From contig CANQIF010000003.1 of the NCBI GenBank assembly GCA_947623965.1, forward strand, positions 62,001 through 126,000: a DNA stretch of 64,000 nucleotides. Reading direction: 5' to 3'. The notes under the pieces were generated by a model that saw only the letters and a program-made list of their open reading frames with translations, was not told the DNA's origin and did not search any database. The DNA comes from an uncultured Alistipes sp. Its GTDB lineage: Bacteria > Bacteroidota > Bacteroidia > Bacteroidales > Rikenellaceae. The first letter of the stretch is position 1; each line of letters begins with the position of its first letter. Both the position numbers and the translations under genes were made by a program. Shown piece by piece: positions 36,830 to 46,225 of the stretch.

Positions 36830-37612
36830 TCAAAGGGTGCTTGCGATGGCGATGAGACCGGCTGCCAGACAGTAGAGGGCGAACCAGATGAGGCGGCCGC
36901 GCTTGACGACGGCGATCATGAATTTGCAGGCGAGGGCGCCCGTGACGAAGGCGGCGATGAAGCCTCCGATGAGGGCCGGGGCGGGCACGGAGAGAGCGGC
37001 CATCTCGCCCGAGCAGATGTCGAGCAGCATTTTGCCGAGGATGACCGGGATCACCATGATGAAGGAGAAGTTGGCCACGGCCGATTTCTCGTTGCCGAGC
37101 AGCAGCCCCGTGGCGATCGTCGAGCCCGAGCGCGAGAGGCCCGGCATCGTGGCGGCGGCCTGGGCCAGACCGATCACGAAGGCGTCGCGGTAGGAGATCG
37201 TCTCGCGGCGGCGCGGCTTGGCGTAGTAGGCGAAAGCGAGCAGGGCGGCGGTCAGCAGCAGCATCGCCCCGACGAACCGCAGCGACGAGAAGAGCTCCTC
37301 GATGCGGTCGGCGAAGAGGATGCCGACGATGCCGGCGGGGATCATCGAGAGGAGGATCTTCGCGATGTAGGCCTGCTCGTCGTTCCAGGGAGCGGCGAAG
37401 AGGCCGCGGAGAAGCCGCCACAGCTCGCGCCAGAGGACGACGATCGTGCTCAGCACGGTGGCGGCGTGGAGCGTGACGTCGAAGGTGATGTTGTTTTCGA
37501 TTTCGACGCCTAACAGCTCCTTGGCGATTTGCAGGTGGCCGCTGCTCGAAACGGGGAGAAACTCGGTAATGCCTTGCACGATACCGAGCAGAATGGCTTG
37601 CAGGGTGTCCAT
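36830..37612 (-). CDS. uppP: undecaprenyl-diphosphate phosphatase
   Basis: Integral membrane phosphatase recycling undecaprenyl pyrophosphate for cell-wall synthesis; its activity also gives bacitracin tolerance. The protein is 260 residues with about eight membrane segments. Motifs are GIVQGITEFLPVSSSGHL near the N-terminus and MPGLSRSGSTIATG near 155, both catalytic. The start is MDTLQAILLG; the frame runs open upstream. It lies between the ROK kinase and truB with short gaps. Confidence 0.97.
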   Translation of the reverse strand: MDTLQAILLGIVQGITEFLPVSSSGHLQIAKELLGVEIENNITFDVTLHAATVLSTIVVLWRELWRLLRGLFAAPWNDEQAYIAKILLSMIPAGIVGILFADRIEELFSSLRFVGAMLLLTAALLAFAYYAKPRRRETISYRDAFVIGLAQAAATMPGLSRSGSTIATGLLLGNEKSAVANFSFIMVIPVILGKMLLDICSGEMAALSVPAPALIGGFIAAFVTGALACKFMIAVVKRGRLIWFALYCLAAGLIAIASTL

Positions 37613-37625
37613 GTGGGGTGTGTGA

Positions 37626-38636
37626 TTAAAGATTCGGTCGGCGGTTCCGCCAGATGAGGGCCGCGGCGCCCGGGATGGCGGCATTGCGGCCCGTGAGGCC
37701 GCTCGGCAGCAGCTTCACCTTGCCGCGGTAGGGATACATCATCCGCTCCTCCATGTAGCGCTGCGTCGGTTCGAAGATCCAGCGGCCCGCCTTCGCCAGC
37801 CCGCCGAAGAGGAAGATGGCCTCGGGCGAGGTGATCGTGACGGCGTCGGCCAGGGCATAGCCCAATCGTTGGCCGGTGCGGCGGAAGGCCTCGCGGGCCA
37901 GCGGATCGCCCGCCTCGGCCGCCTGGGTGAGCATCGCGGCGTCGAGGTCGTCGAAGGCGATCGACCGCAGCACACTGGGTTCGGTCCTCTCGGCCAGCAG
38001 CTCGAAGGCGGTGCGCCGGATGCCCGTCGCCGAGACATAGGTCTCGAGGCAGCCGCGCCGCCCGCAGCCGCACATGCGCCCCTCGGGCTCGACGATGACG
38101 TGACCCAGTTCGCCGGCGAAGCCGTCGTGGCCGCAGATGAGCTCGCCGTTGGCCACGAAACCCGAACCGAGCCCCGTGCCGAGGGTGACCATGATGAAGT
38201 CGCGCATGCCGCGGGCGTTGCCGAAGACCATCTCGCCGATCGCTGCGGCGTTGGCGTCGTTGGTCATGCGGACCTCGATGCCGCCGAAGAGGGCCGAGAG
38301 GTCGGCCGCCAGGGGGAAGATGCGGCGCTGCGCGTCGCGGTCGGGCTCCTCCTCGCGGAACTTCCAGAGGTTGACCGGCTGGGCGATCGTGCCGGTGCGG
38401 TCGTCGGCGTTGGGGGCGCCGATGCCGATGCCGATCACCTCGCAGTCGAACGGGAGCCCCTCGACGAGGGCGTGCAGGGCGCGGCCGAGATCGGCCACGT
38501 AGCGCGGGTAATCCTCCAGGAGGGGGTACTGACGGGTCGAAAGAAGCGATTCGGCGAAGAGGGTCCCCTCCTCGTCGACCACGCCGAAGGCGGTGTTGAT
38601 GCCGCCGATATCGATGCCGATAGCGAGTTTTTTCAT
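37626..38636 (-). CDS. ROK family sugar kinase
   Basis: A 336-residue cytoplasmic kinase, most likely a glucokinase or similar. The ATP loop is GIDIGGINTAFGVV; NDANAAAIGEMVFGNARG holds the catalytic base; the ROK zinc motif is CGCGRRGCLE near 190. GTLGTGLGSGFVANGEL and GHVIVEPEG complete the sugar-binding region. It is first in the uppP-truB-queA operon with a clear promoter 33 bases upstream. The sugar specificity cannot be read from sequence with certainty. Confidence 0.93.
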   Translation of the reverse strand: MKKLAIGIDIGGINTAFGVVDEEGTLFAESLLSTRQYPLLEDYPRYVADLGRALHALVEGLPFDCEVIGIGIGAPNADDRTGTIAQPVNLWKFREEEPDRDAQRRIFPLAADLSALFGGIEVRMTNDANAAAIGEMVFGNARGMRDFIMVTLGTGLGSGFVANGELICGHDGFAGELGHVIVEPEGRMCGCGRRGCLETYVSATGIRRTAFELLAERTEPSVLRSIAFDDLDAAMLTQAAEAGDPLAREAFRRTGQRLGYALADAVTITSPEAIFLFGGLAKAGRWIFEPTQRYMEERMMYPYRGKVKLLPSGLTGRNAAIPGAAALIWRNRRPNL

Positions 38637-38668
38637 CGGTGGAATGCCGAAAATCAGGTTTGTGCGGC

Positions 38669-38676
38669 CAAAGGTA
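38669..38676 (-). promoter_or_regulatory. -7 promoter element of the ROK-uppP-truB-queA operon
   Basis: The minus strand reads TACCTTTG, 33 bases before the kinase ATG. Confidence 0.65.
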
Positions 38677-38734
38677 CGCGAAAAATCGGCGAGTTCAAAG
38701 TTTTTTCGCGATTTTGGCGGAAGGAGGAGGCGGG

Positions 38735-39355
38735 GCGGGGGCTGCGGCCCGCTGCGGTTCCATTCGGAACCGCAAATTCAGAATTCAATATTCAAAATTC
38801 AGAATTACAATCGGGCCGCGGACTGCGGAGGGCACGCAGATTCGGCGACGAACTGCGGGCCTCCGCTGCCGGGAGGCTGCGGCCCGCCGATGCCTGCGGC
38901 ATCGAATCCGTTTGAAAAGAGCCCGCAGCCGAGCGGACGGGCTTGCGACGTAGAGGAGCAGCCCTCCGCCCGGGGGCGGCTGCGGGCTGCGGCGCCCCAA
39001 AGGGCGCAATGAAAAATGAAGAATTAAAAATGAGAAATTATTTCGGGCTGCAGCTTGCGAAGGGCACGCACGAGCGGACTTGCGGACGCGAAATGCGGGC
39101 CTTCGCGGGGCGAAGCTGCGGCCCGCTGCGGTTCCATTTGGAACCGCAAATTCAGAATTCAGAATGGCAAATTCGGGCTGCAGCTTGCGGAGGGCACGCG
39201 CGAAGCGGACTTGCGGACGCGAGCAGCGGGCCTCCGCGGCGGGAAGCTGCGGCCCGCTCGGTCCTGACGGACCGATTCAAGCCCGAGACAAGCCCGCAGC
39301 CGAGCGGATGGGGCTGCGACGCAAAGGAGCAGCCCTCCGCCCGGCCTTTTCAAGT
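38735..39355 (-). repeat. mosaic palindromic repeat island 9
   Basis: Reverse-oriented modules between the ROK kinase and the DUF4857 gene. Hairpins: GCGGTTCCATTCGGAACCGC at 38754-38773, GCGCCCCAAAGGGCGC at 38992-39007, GCGGTTCCATTTGGAACCGC at 39128-39147 and CGGTCCTGACGGACCG at 39259-39274. AT runs lie at 38774-38810, 39008-39043 and 39148-39172. Confidence 0.85.
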
Positions 39356-39401
39356 CTGAAATCCTGCCGCAAAAAGAGCGGCGCCGACCGCCTCCCCAAA
39401 C

Positions 39402-40433
39402 CTAAAACCGCGGCTTGACGAACTTGTCTTTCGGCGAGGTGAACCGCAGCCCCCGCCAGGAGCGGTCCGGCGTCGGGATGGTCAGCGAATCGAGCAGCGT
39501 ATAATCCTCCGCCGAGAGGGCGTAGAAGCACTTCTCCCCGCCGCGGTCCACCTTGACCGTCCAGTCGAACAGATTGCCGAAGATGAGCATCGACTCCTCC
39601 CTGGGATCGAAGGAGGGAAGTTCCGTGCGGACCACCGCATACGAATCGCGCTCGACGACCCAGAAGCCGCCCCCGGTGTCGGTCAGAAAGCAGAGCCACC
39701 GGCGGGAGGGGAATTCGGTGATGAAGAGATACTCCGGCACCAGCCCTTCGGGCAGCTCGATCGCCCGCACGTACGGGCGGCCGACCGTCTGCTTGACGTG
39801 GAAGAGCCTGCGCGCGGCATCCAGCATCACATACCCTTCGTCGTACTCCTTGCGGGCGGTCGGGTTGCCCGAGATCCGGCAGGCCGGGAAGTGGAAGCCC
39901 TTGCGCTTCATCGCCTCCGTGAAGCGGGCGCTTTTCTCTTCGTCGATCTGGTTGGTTTCCATCCGGACGAATTCGATCCCGGTATCGGTGATGCGGAACA
40001 CGTCGTCGGGAAGCGTCAGATCCACGCGGCCCGACATCGACTCCAACAGCTGCTGGAGCCCCACCTGCGGGGCGTTCAGATTCGACGGCGAGAGCCGGAG
40101 GTTGAAATTCGCCTTCTGGATCTGGCGAAGGGTCACGGCCCGGCCGCAGATCGAATCGGGGAAGCGGCCGTCCGCCACTAACTGGCGGCAGTAGAAGGCC
40201 GGCAGAATGGAGTCGAATTGCTCCTTCGTGTATTCCCGTCCCGAAGCATCCGTATAGCGCATCCGCTTCTCCTCATCGAAGCGGAGCATGGCGAAATCGC
40301 CGATCACCGGACTGTAGAGCGTAAAGGGGGCGTCGGCGGGCTTCACCGCGAAGAAATTGTAGCACGACGGAATTTGCCACAGGACCAGCAGGGCGGCCAG
40401 GGCCCAAAAGAACAGTTTGCTTGTTTTCCACAT
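39402..40433 (-). CDS. DUF4857 family protein
   Basis: A 343-residue protein with one N-terminal membrane segment (FFWALAALLVLWQIPSCYNFF) and a large, probably periplasmic domain (SPVIGDFAMLRFDEEKRMRY, FITEFPSRRWLCFLTDTGGGFWV). The family commonly follows ABC-2 type transporter genes in Bacteroidetes; its function is unknown. It is the last gene of the eight-gene operon, 22 bases after the permease gene. By context it may be a transporter accessory or substrate-handling subunit. Confidence 0.8.
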   Translation of the reverse strand: MWKTSKLFFWALAALLVLWQIPSCYNFFAVKPADAPFTLYSPVIGDFAMLRFDEEKRMRYTDASGREYTKEQFDSILPAFYCRQLVADGRFPDSICGRAVTLRQIQKANFNLRLSPSNLNAPQVGLQQLLESMSGRVDLTLPDDVFRITDTGIEFVRMETNQIDEEKSARFTEAMKRKGFHFPACRISGNPTARKEYDEGYVMLDAARRLFHVKQTVGRPYVRAIELPEGLVPEYLFITEFPSRRWLCFLTDTGGGFWVVERDSYAVVRTELPSFDPREESMLIFGNLFDWTVKVDRGGEKCFYALSAEDYTLLDSLTIPTPDRSWRGLRFTSPKDKFVKPRF

Positions 40434-40455
40434 AATCGTTTTTTGTTTTATCGTG

Positions 40456-41127
40456 TCAATCCTGGCGCCCGTCGCGGAAACGCGTGAGGGAGAGCATCGC
40501 CAACAGGCCGTAGCAAAGCGTCACGGCGGTCAGAAGCGGCAGGAACCCGTTGTAGGCCTCGGGGGCCGGTGCGAGAAAATAGAGACGGAGCAGCAGCAGC
40601 GCCATCGCGCCGTCGATCAAACGGCGCCCCCAGGTCGGTTCGAGGGCGATCCACGCCGTCAGCAGATAGGCGGCGATGCCGGCCAGATACCACGGCAGCG
40701 TGCTCCACAGGATGTGCTGCCACAACTCGGGCGCCAGAATCGACTGCAGGTAACCGCCCATCGCAGCCAGCGCCGGCAGAAAAACGGCCGCGAGCGTCGC
40801 GACGCCGTATGCCAGCATCGCCGCCACGGCCCGGTCGGCGCGTAGGGGGAGGTGCAGCGTCAGTTTGAACGATTTGCGATACATCTCCGGGGCGAACTGC
40901 ACGACGGCGAGCCCTAAGCCGATGAACAGCGGCACGAACTGCAACAGGTCGACGAAGATCGCGTCGCGCTGCAGCATGACGATCCAGAGGTGATCCGCCC
41001 CCTTGAGCGAGCAGACGCGCGCCATGCGCAGCATCGCATAGCCTGCAAAACCCGTCGAGAGCAGGAGGGCGAGCAGCCCGTATCCTCCCGTCTTGATCCA
41101 TTCCTTGTAAAAAATCGCTTTTATCAT
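40456..41127 (-). CDS. ABC transporter permease (ABC-2 type)
   Basis: A 223-residue membrane protein with about six hydrophobic segments (GLLALLLSTGFAGYAML, FVPLFIGLGLAVVQF, AYGVATLAAVFLPALAAM and three more). It begins IKAIFYKEWIKTGGYG, a usual ABC-2 permease start. It lies 7 bases after its ATPase. Direction of transport is likely export or envelope remodelling because no periplasmic binding protein of the importer type is present; that is inference. Confidence 0.8.
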   Translation of the reverse strand: MIKAIFYKEWIKTGGYGLLALLLSTGFAGYAMLRMARVCSLKGADHLWIVMLQRDAIFVDLLQFVPLFIGLGLAVVQFAPEMYRKSFKLTLHLPLRADRAVAAMLAYGVATLAAVFLPALAAMGGYLQSILAPELWQHILWSTLPWYLAGIAAYLLTAWIALEPTWGRRLIDGAMALLLLRLYFLAPAPEAYNGFLPLLTAVTLCYGLLAMLSLTRFRDGRQD

Positions 41128-41134
41128 CTTCTTC

Positions 41135-42013
41135 CTAATATTTGCCGGTCAAACCGATAAACGCATCCTCCAGCCCCACGCGCTCGGCCGCGAGCTCCGT
41201 TACGCCCGCCTTCGCCAGCCGCGCCCGCACCTCCGCTTCGGGCTCCATCGAGAAGCACTCGAGCGTCGAGCGGATCACCGAGGGGTTGCGGATCCCCGCC
41301 GTCTTTGGGAGCACGAAGCCCTCCCCGACGGGCGCCGTATAGCGGCGGAAGCGGTCGAGCAGCTCCCGGACGGGCATCTGCACCAGAATCTTTCCGTAGT
41401 CCATCACGATGCAGTCGTCCACCAGACGCTCCATATCCTGAATGATGTGCGAGGTGAGGAAGACGGTCTTGTTCTCCGCCTTGGCGTACTCGCGCAGGTA
41501 GTCCACGAAGAGCCGGCGGTAGCCGGGGTCCAGCCCCAGCGAGAAATCGTCCAGCACGAGCACCTCGGGGTCCTGCGCCAGAATGAGCCCCAGCGCCACC
41601 TGCGAGCGCTGGCCGCACGACATGCGGTTGATCCGCTGGCGGGGCGCCACCTGCAGCCGGCCCATCAATTCGTAGTAGGCCTCCCGCTTCCAGCCGGGAT
41701 AGAACGATGCGTAGAAACGCTCGATCTGTTCGATCGTCATGAACTGATACTGCACGTGCCCTTCGATCAAAAGGCCGATCCGGCGCCGCGTCAGCGGGTT
41801 CATCTCGCCGATCTTCTCCCCGAGGATGCGGCACTCGCCCGAGCGCGGCCTGAGAAAGCCGCTGAGGATGTTGATCGTGGTCGTCTTTCCCGTTCCGTTC
41901 TTGCCCAGCAGGCCGAGGATCCGGCCGCGCGGCACGTCGAACGAGAGATTTTCATAGATAAGCCGCCTGCCGTAATAGTGGGTCAGGTTGCGGCATTCGA
42001 TGACATTTTCCAT
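41135..42013 (-). CDS. ABC transporter ATP-binding protein
   Basis: A 292-residue ATPase. Walker A GKNGTGKTTT near residue 38; signature is the variant MSCGQRSQVAL in place of LSGGQ; Walker B and D-loop LVLDDFSLGLDP carries Asp where Glu is usual; H-loop FLTSH is intact. The C-terminal tail (from about 220) is an accessory domain of the ABC-2 ATPase type. The start MENVIECRNLTHYYG is chosen because an earlier in-frame ATG would overlap the PepSY gene. It pairs with the downstream permease. Confidence 0.93.
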   Translation of the reverse strand: MENVIECRNLTHYYGRRLIYENLSFDVPRGRILGLLGKNGTGKTTTINILSGFLRPRSGECRILGEKIGEMNPLTRRRIGLLIEGHVQYQFMTIEQIERFYASFYPGWKREAYYELMGRLQVAPRQRINRMSCGQRSQVALGLILAQDPEVLVLDDFSLGLDPGYRRLFVDYLREYAKAENKTVFLTSHIIQDMERLVDDCIVMDYGKILVQMPVRELLDRFRRYTAPVGEGFVLPKTAGIRNPSVIRSTLECFSMEPEAEVRARLAKAGVTELAAERVGLEDAFIGLTGKY

Positions 42014-42026
42014 TGATCGGAGTTTT

Positions 42027-42596
42027 TTATCGGACAAAAAAGAACAACAGCAGCGGCAGCAGGATCCCCGCCGCCAGCTCGACGCCGCCGCGTCCCCGAA
42101 GCCCGCGCTTCCCCTTGAGCAGGACGAGCCCCGTCGCGGTGATCGCGAGCAGGGCCGCGGCGAACAGATCGGCGAACCAGGTCCACCAGCGTCCGGGGTT
42201 GTAGTGCAGCGTCGTCAGGGCGCTGAGGATCGGCCGGCGCCGGAGCGATTCGTAGACCACCTCGCCCGAGGCGAGCTCCGCTTCGAGCGTCGAGCCTCCC
42301 TTCAGAAAGACTTTCAGGTGCCCGGGTCTCGGGAAGTAGTGCTTCGTATAGCGTTCGGCGGCGCCCGCCTTCGCCAGCAGCCGCTCGACGGCCTCCCGGT
42401 CGAAATCGGATTGCGCCGGCAGCCCCTCGACCGTACACGCCGTGCGCACGACCGAATAGTGGGGATCAATCGTGTCGCGGTGATTCATCGCCAGCCCCGA
42501 AACGGCGTAGATGAGGACCGTTCCCGCGAAAAAGTACGAGAGCTCGCGGTGGAGGTTCCGGCACCAGCCCCGCAGGCGGCTACTCGACAACTTCAT
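42027..42596 (-). CDS. PepSY-associated transmembrane protein
   Basis: A 189-residue inner-membrane protein. It begins with a basic cytoplasmic segment and the typical LHRELSYFFAGTVLIYAVSGLAMNH helix-loop start, shown here only in part: HRELSYFFAGTV. A periplasmic PepSY-like part follows, then LHYNPGRWWTWFADLFAAAL and two C-terminal helices. Related proteins take part in iron or flavin reduction in uptake systems (for example XusC in Bacteroides). Its 3' neighbour is an ABC ATPase; its start overlaps the OB-fold lipoprotein gene by 17 bases. Confidence 0.85.
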   Translation of the reverse strand: MKLSSSRLRGWCRNLHRELSYFFAGTVLIYAVSGLAMNHRDTIDPHYSVVRTACTVEGLPAQSDFDREAVERLLAKAGAAERYTKHYFPRPGHLKVFLKGGSTLEAELASGEVVYESLRRRPILSALTTLHYNPGRWWTWFADLFAAALLAITATGLVLLKGKRGLRGRGGVELAAGILLPLLLFFFVR

Positions 42597-43158
42597 ACGA
42601 GAGCGCCTCCACGAAATAGAACGACAGATAGGCCTTGCCCGCTGCCGCCTGACGGGCGGCGATCTTCGTGCGGAAGTCGGCGATCCGCTCCGCCGCGGAG
42701 TTCCCCGTCTCGCCGCGGGCGGCCTTCTCCGAATCGCATCCGGCGGCGGTTTCGCCGTGCTCCGCGGCCGCTTGGGCAGCCGCAGCCGCCTCCCAGCGCT
42801 GCAGATAGGCCTCGTCGATGCGCTCCTCGCGCAGGATGCCCTTCACCCGCACGATGCTGTTGACGCACTTCCGGTCGAACGATCCGAGCCCGGCCGCCTC
42901 GATGCGGAGGCTTTTCGTGTCGTCGCTGCCCATCACGAAGATCTTCGTGCCTCCGTGTTTGCAGATGTGGGTGCAGATGCCCTCCAGTTCGATCGTGCGG
43001 CCGGCCAGCGTGTCGGCCCCCGCCAGCACGGCGTCGATCTCCAGCGCCGGCGAGGCCTCCGCGGCTTCGCGCGGCGCCTTGTCCCGGTTCGCACTGCCGC
43101 CGCACGAGGCGAAGAGCAGGGCCGCGGCGGTCCAGATAAAGAAGCAGTAGTGTTTCAT
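42580..43158 (-). CDS. OB-fold-like lipoprotein with a CxHxCxH motif
   Basis: A 192-residue exported lipoprotein. A signal peptide with lipobox LLFASC (Cys19) is followed by a domain whose pattern (TIELEGICTHICKHGGTKIF, IVRVKGILREERI) resembles a small OB-fold. The motif C62-T-H-I-C-K-H68 is a plausible metal site. The C-terminal third is Ala/Glu-rich and helical, with a possible coiled coil. The start is MKHYCFFIW; the upstream open frame is non-coding. It sits between the DUF6850 barrel and the PepSY gene, suggesting a periplasmic link between outer and inner membrane parts. Confidence 0.78.
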   Translation of the reverse strand: MKHYCFFIWTAAALLFASCGGSANRDKAPREAAEASPALEIDAVLAGADTLAGRTIELEGICTHICKHGGTKIFVMGSDDTKSLRIEAAGLGSFDRKCVNSIVRVKGILREERIDEAYLQRWEAAAAAQAAAEHGETAAGCDSEKAARGETGNSAAERIADFRTKIAARQAAAGKAYLSFYFVEALSYEVVE

Positions 43159-43198
43159 CGTCTTTGACTGTTTTGAATCGTTTTGTTTTTGGGTTTCA

Positions 43199-44830
43199 TC
43201 AAAATCGGCAGCCGAGGCGAAGCGACACGACGCGGCGCATGGCATCGCCTGAGAAGCCGGTGTCGAACGCCTTGTGCAGCTCGCAGCGCAGCGCGACGCA
43301 GATGCGGTACCCCCGATCGCCCAGGAGGCGCGAGTAGCCCGCATCGATTCCCGCACCCGCACGCGGTGCGGTGAGGTATTCCCACTCCTGCATGAGCAGG
43401 TCGTCCCGCGTGCGGGTCAGCGCCTCGCTCCCGTCCGCCGAGGCGTAGCGGCCGTCGCGGCACGCCGCGCCCGCGCCCGCACCGCAGGAGCCGCTGAGCG
43501 ATACCGTGTAACAGTTCCGCCCCGCGGGGATGTTGCGCGCGGCCGAGGCCGTCACGCGCCACCAGGTGAGCGTCTGACGGCGGTAGTCGGGGTAGTTGGA
43601 CGCCTTCGTCTCGCGGCGGTCGAGCGAGGCCTCGAGCGAAGCCTGCCAGCGCGGCAGGCCTCCCTCGAGGCCGAAACGCCCCGTGTAGCGCGCCTTGAGG
43701 CTCCGGCGGGTGCGTTCGCCCACCTCCCGTTCGCCGAGGTACTCGATGTAGCTGCGGCCGGTCTCCTCGTTGCGGTAGACGTAGATGTTTTCGACATTCT
43801 CGACCCGGTCCCGGCTCCAGTCGAGGAGAAGCGTATGGGCGCTGCGGCTGCCGGAGAGCGTCAGGACCCCTTTGCAGAAGAGGCTGCCCCCCTCGTGTTC
43901 GGCATAGACCACCGTCGCGTGCGACGGGTCGCCGTAATAGCCGCTGCGCCGGCGGAAGCCCGCCTCGCAGAACCACGCAAGTCGATCCGCGATGCGCCAC
44001 GACAGCTGCAGGGCCGCGCCGCGGTATTCTTCGAAAAGGGGCTTGTTCTCGTTTTCCTTCGTGTAGCCCACCTCGCCGAAGATCTCCTGCTTCCCGAAGA
44101 AGGCCCCGTAGTCGAGCAGCGACACGAAGCGTTTGTCCTGCGTGCCGTAGGAGCTGAGCAGCAGCGTCTCGTTCCGACGGCGGTAGCGGTAGTCTATCCC
44201 CAGCGAGACCCGCTCTGCGAGGCGGAACGCTCCGCCGAAGACGAAGACCAGGTCCATCAGCGAGTTGGTGTGCCGCAGGTCCTTGTGCTTGGCGTAGTCG
44301 GCCGCTGTGTAGTCGAACGAGACCCCGAGGGCGAAACCCCGCGCGAGACGGGCTCCGACGCCGCCGAAGATCCGGTACTCTTCGAGCTGCTTGTCGCCCG
44401 GATTCTCGTCGGTGTACTCCACCAGATCGAAGGGCGTCTCCGTCGGGTCGATGAAATAGGAGCCGGCGAGCCGTTTGGCCGAAAGGCGGCGGTAGCTGAC
44501 CTCTCCCCGCACCGCGACGCGCTCCGAGAGCCGGCACAGCGAAGCCGCCCCGGCTCCGAACTCACGCACCTCCTCCGACGCATAATAGGGTTTGAGGCCG
44601 CCCTGCTCGAGCGTGCCGCCGAGCGTGACTTCGGAGAGGGCCCCCGCATCGAAGGCGAGCAGCCCCGCCGCATTCTCGCTCTCGAACCAGCCGTTGTCGA
44701 GGCGCAGCTCCCGCCACTCCCGCCACTCCGGAGAAGCGGCCGTCTGCGCCCGGCAGGCGGAGCCGGAAGCTCCGCCCGTCAGGGCCGCAGAGAGCAGGAA
44801 GAGCGGTATGAGGTTTCGCGATCGCATCAC
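43199..44830 (-). CDS. DUF6850-like outer-membrane beta-barrel protein
   Basis: A 543-residue exported protein: signal peptide (MMRSRNLIPLFLLSAALTGG) then alternating aromatic beta strands throughout, ending in VVSLRLGCRF with a terminal Phe, the usual outer-membrane insertion signal. Segments such as YEVRE..GAGAASLCRLSERV and SLGIDYRYRRRNE fit a barrel. In Bacteroidetes this family accompanies DUF4876 lipoproteins. It follows the DUF4876 gene after 7 bases. A pore or partner role for the TonB receptor is inferred from context only. Confidence 0.8.
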   Translation of the reverse strand: MMRSRNLIPLFLLSAALTGGASGSACRAQTAASPEWREWRELRLDNGWFESENAAGLLAFDAGALSEVTLGGTLEQGGLKPYYASEEVREFGAGAASLCRLSERVAVRGEVSYRRLSAKRLAGSYFIDPTETPFDLVEYTDENPGDKQLEEYRIFGGVGARLARGFALGVSFDYTAADYAKHKDLRHTNSLMDLVFVFGGAFRLAERVSLGIDYRYRRRNETLLLSSYGTQDKRFVSLLDYGAFFGKQEIFGEVGYTKENENKPLFEEYRGAALQLSWRIADRLAWFCEAGFRRRSGYYGDPSHATVVYAEHEGGSLFCKGVLTLSGSRSAHTLLLDWSRDRVENVENIYVYRNEETGRSYIEYLGEREVGERTRRSLKARYTGRFGLEGGLPRWQASLEASLDRRETKASNYPDYRRQTLTWWRVTASAARNIPAGRNCYTVSLSGSCGAGAGAACRDGRYASADGSEALTRTRDDLLMQEWEYLTAPRAGAGIDAGYSRLLGDRGYRICVALRCELHKAFDTGFSGDAMRRVVSLRLGCRF

Positions 44831-44837
44831 CTGGGCG

Positions 44838-46196
44838 TTATTTCTTCAGGCTCGCCCGGGCCCGCTGGTGGAAGTCGTTGGAGGAGTTGTTCGTATCCTT
44901 GAAGACGATATGGGCGCCGTTGGCCATCGAAGCCTCGGCATCGATGCCGCTCGGATCGGTCGATGCGGCGCCCTGGTAATCGGTCGTGCCGAGCGCATAG
45001 CCGTAGACCAGCTTGCCGGCATTCTCCGGGAGGGCCTCCGTCGCCTCCTTGTCGACGTTCCGGTAGATCGAGTAGCCCTGCTTGTTGGCCATGGCGATGG
45101 GACCGCTCTCGAGCACCGGGGAGAAGCGGGGCAGGGATTGGGCGACATAATCGGCGCCGTAAATGTCGACGGCATCGAAAATCCAGGCGTTGGGAATCTT
45201 CGCACCGGCATAAACCGCATTGTCCTGACGGCCGGGCATGTAGTAGCGGTTGCCCGCATCCTGGCTGTAGGCCAGCGGATCGTTGTCGCCGGTCGAGAAG
45301 ATGAAGATGCCGGGGCCTACGCCGCTCCAGGCCATGGCGCTCTGCGTCGCTATGCAGTACTTCGACGCGAGCAGGTAATTTTCGGCGGGGATCGCGGCCG
45401 ACGGTGCGGGGTGGTAATTCGTAGCCCAAAAATCCTCCGGATCGTAGCAGACGTAGTCGGCCCCGCTCAGATCGACGGAATTTTTGTAGGTCGCCGTGTG
45501 GTCGATGGCGCCGCACAGGGCGATCACAGCCGACGTGTAGGGCTCCAGCACGAGGTTCTTCGGCAGATAGCAGAGGTAGGCGTGCGCCGGAGTGTAATCC
45601 TCTTCGCCGTAGACGAGTTTGCCGTCGACGTAGTTGTTGGCCGGGGCGTTGGCGTTGTACGGCCCGGCGTTGGAGATGCAGAAGTGTTTGATATCGGCCC
45701 TCTGGTCGGAGTTGTTGTAGATCACGACATACTTGTCGAACTGGTAGACGCCGGAGCCGTCATCCTTCTGACATCCACCGACGTAGATCTCTTTCAGAAT
45801 GATCTGTTTGCTTCCCGCGCCGACGATGGGGGCCATCGTCAGCGACAGGGTCGCGCCGCCGGCGAAGTCCTGCCTCGAGACGGTGCGCTGGAGCGAGTAG
45901 TTCACCGTGTAGACACTGCCGTCCGCCGAGAGCTTGTGCGTGGCACTGAAAGTGTAGACATCCTCCGGCAGCGCGAAGAGGGCGACGCCCGAAGCGTCGG
46001 TCGCGGCCTTCAACTCCGTGCCGACCTGCCCCAAGGCCGTCACCTCGACGCCCGCGAGCGGGGAGGCCGCGAGCTCGGGCGTTTCCAGCCGCACCGCGAC
46101 TTCGTAGGTGCGGTAGGCGTCGTCCGTGTCATCCGTACAGGCCGTTTGGCCGATCATCGTCGCGGCAAGCGCGAACAAAGCAATCCATTTTTTCAT
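44838..46196 (-). CDS. DUF4876 family lipoprotein
   Basis: A 452-residue lipoprotein with a signal peptide and lipobox IGQTAC (Cys20). A carboxypeptidase-like beta domain lies at about 30-130 (VEVTALGQVGTELKAATDASGVA); the rest (IILKEIYVGGCQKDDGSG, FDKYVVIYNNSDQ) matches DUF4876, which resembles lamin-tail-like beta sandwiches. Probably surface exposed or periplasmic and acting with the TonB receptor 29 bases upstream. The function is unknown. Confidence 0.85.
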   Translation of the reverse strand: MKKWIALFALAATMIGQTACTDDTDDAYRTYEVAVRLETPELAASPLAGVEVTALGQVGTELKAATDASGVALFALPEDVYTFSATHKLSADGSVYTVNYSLQRTVSRQDFAGGATLSLTMAPIVGAGSKQIILKEIYVGGCQKDDGSGVYQFDKYVVIYNNSDQRADIKHFCISNAGPYNANAPANNYVDGKLVYGEEDYTPAHAYLCYLPKNLVLEPYTSAVIALCGAIDHTATYKNSVDLSGADYVCYDPEDFWATNYHPAPSAAIPAENYLLASKYCIATQSAMAWSGVGPGIFIFSTGDNDPLAYSQDAGNRYYMPGRQDNAVYAGAKIPNAWIFDAVDIYGADYVAQSLPRFSPVLESGPIAMANKQGYSIYRNVDKEATEALPENAGKLVYGYALGTTDYQGAASTDPSGIDAEASMANGAHIVFKDTNNSSNDFHQRARASLKK

Positions 46197-46225
46197 TTTT
46201 TTCTGTGGTATTTATCGGTTAATGT

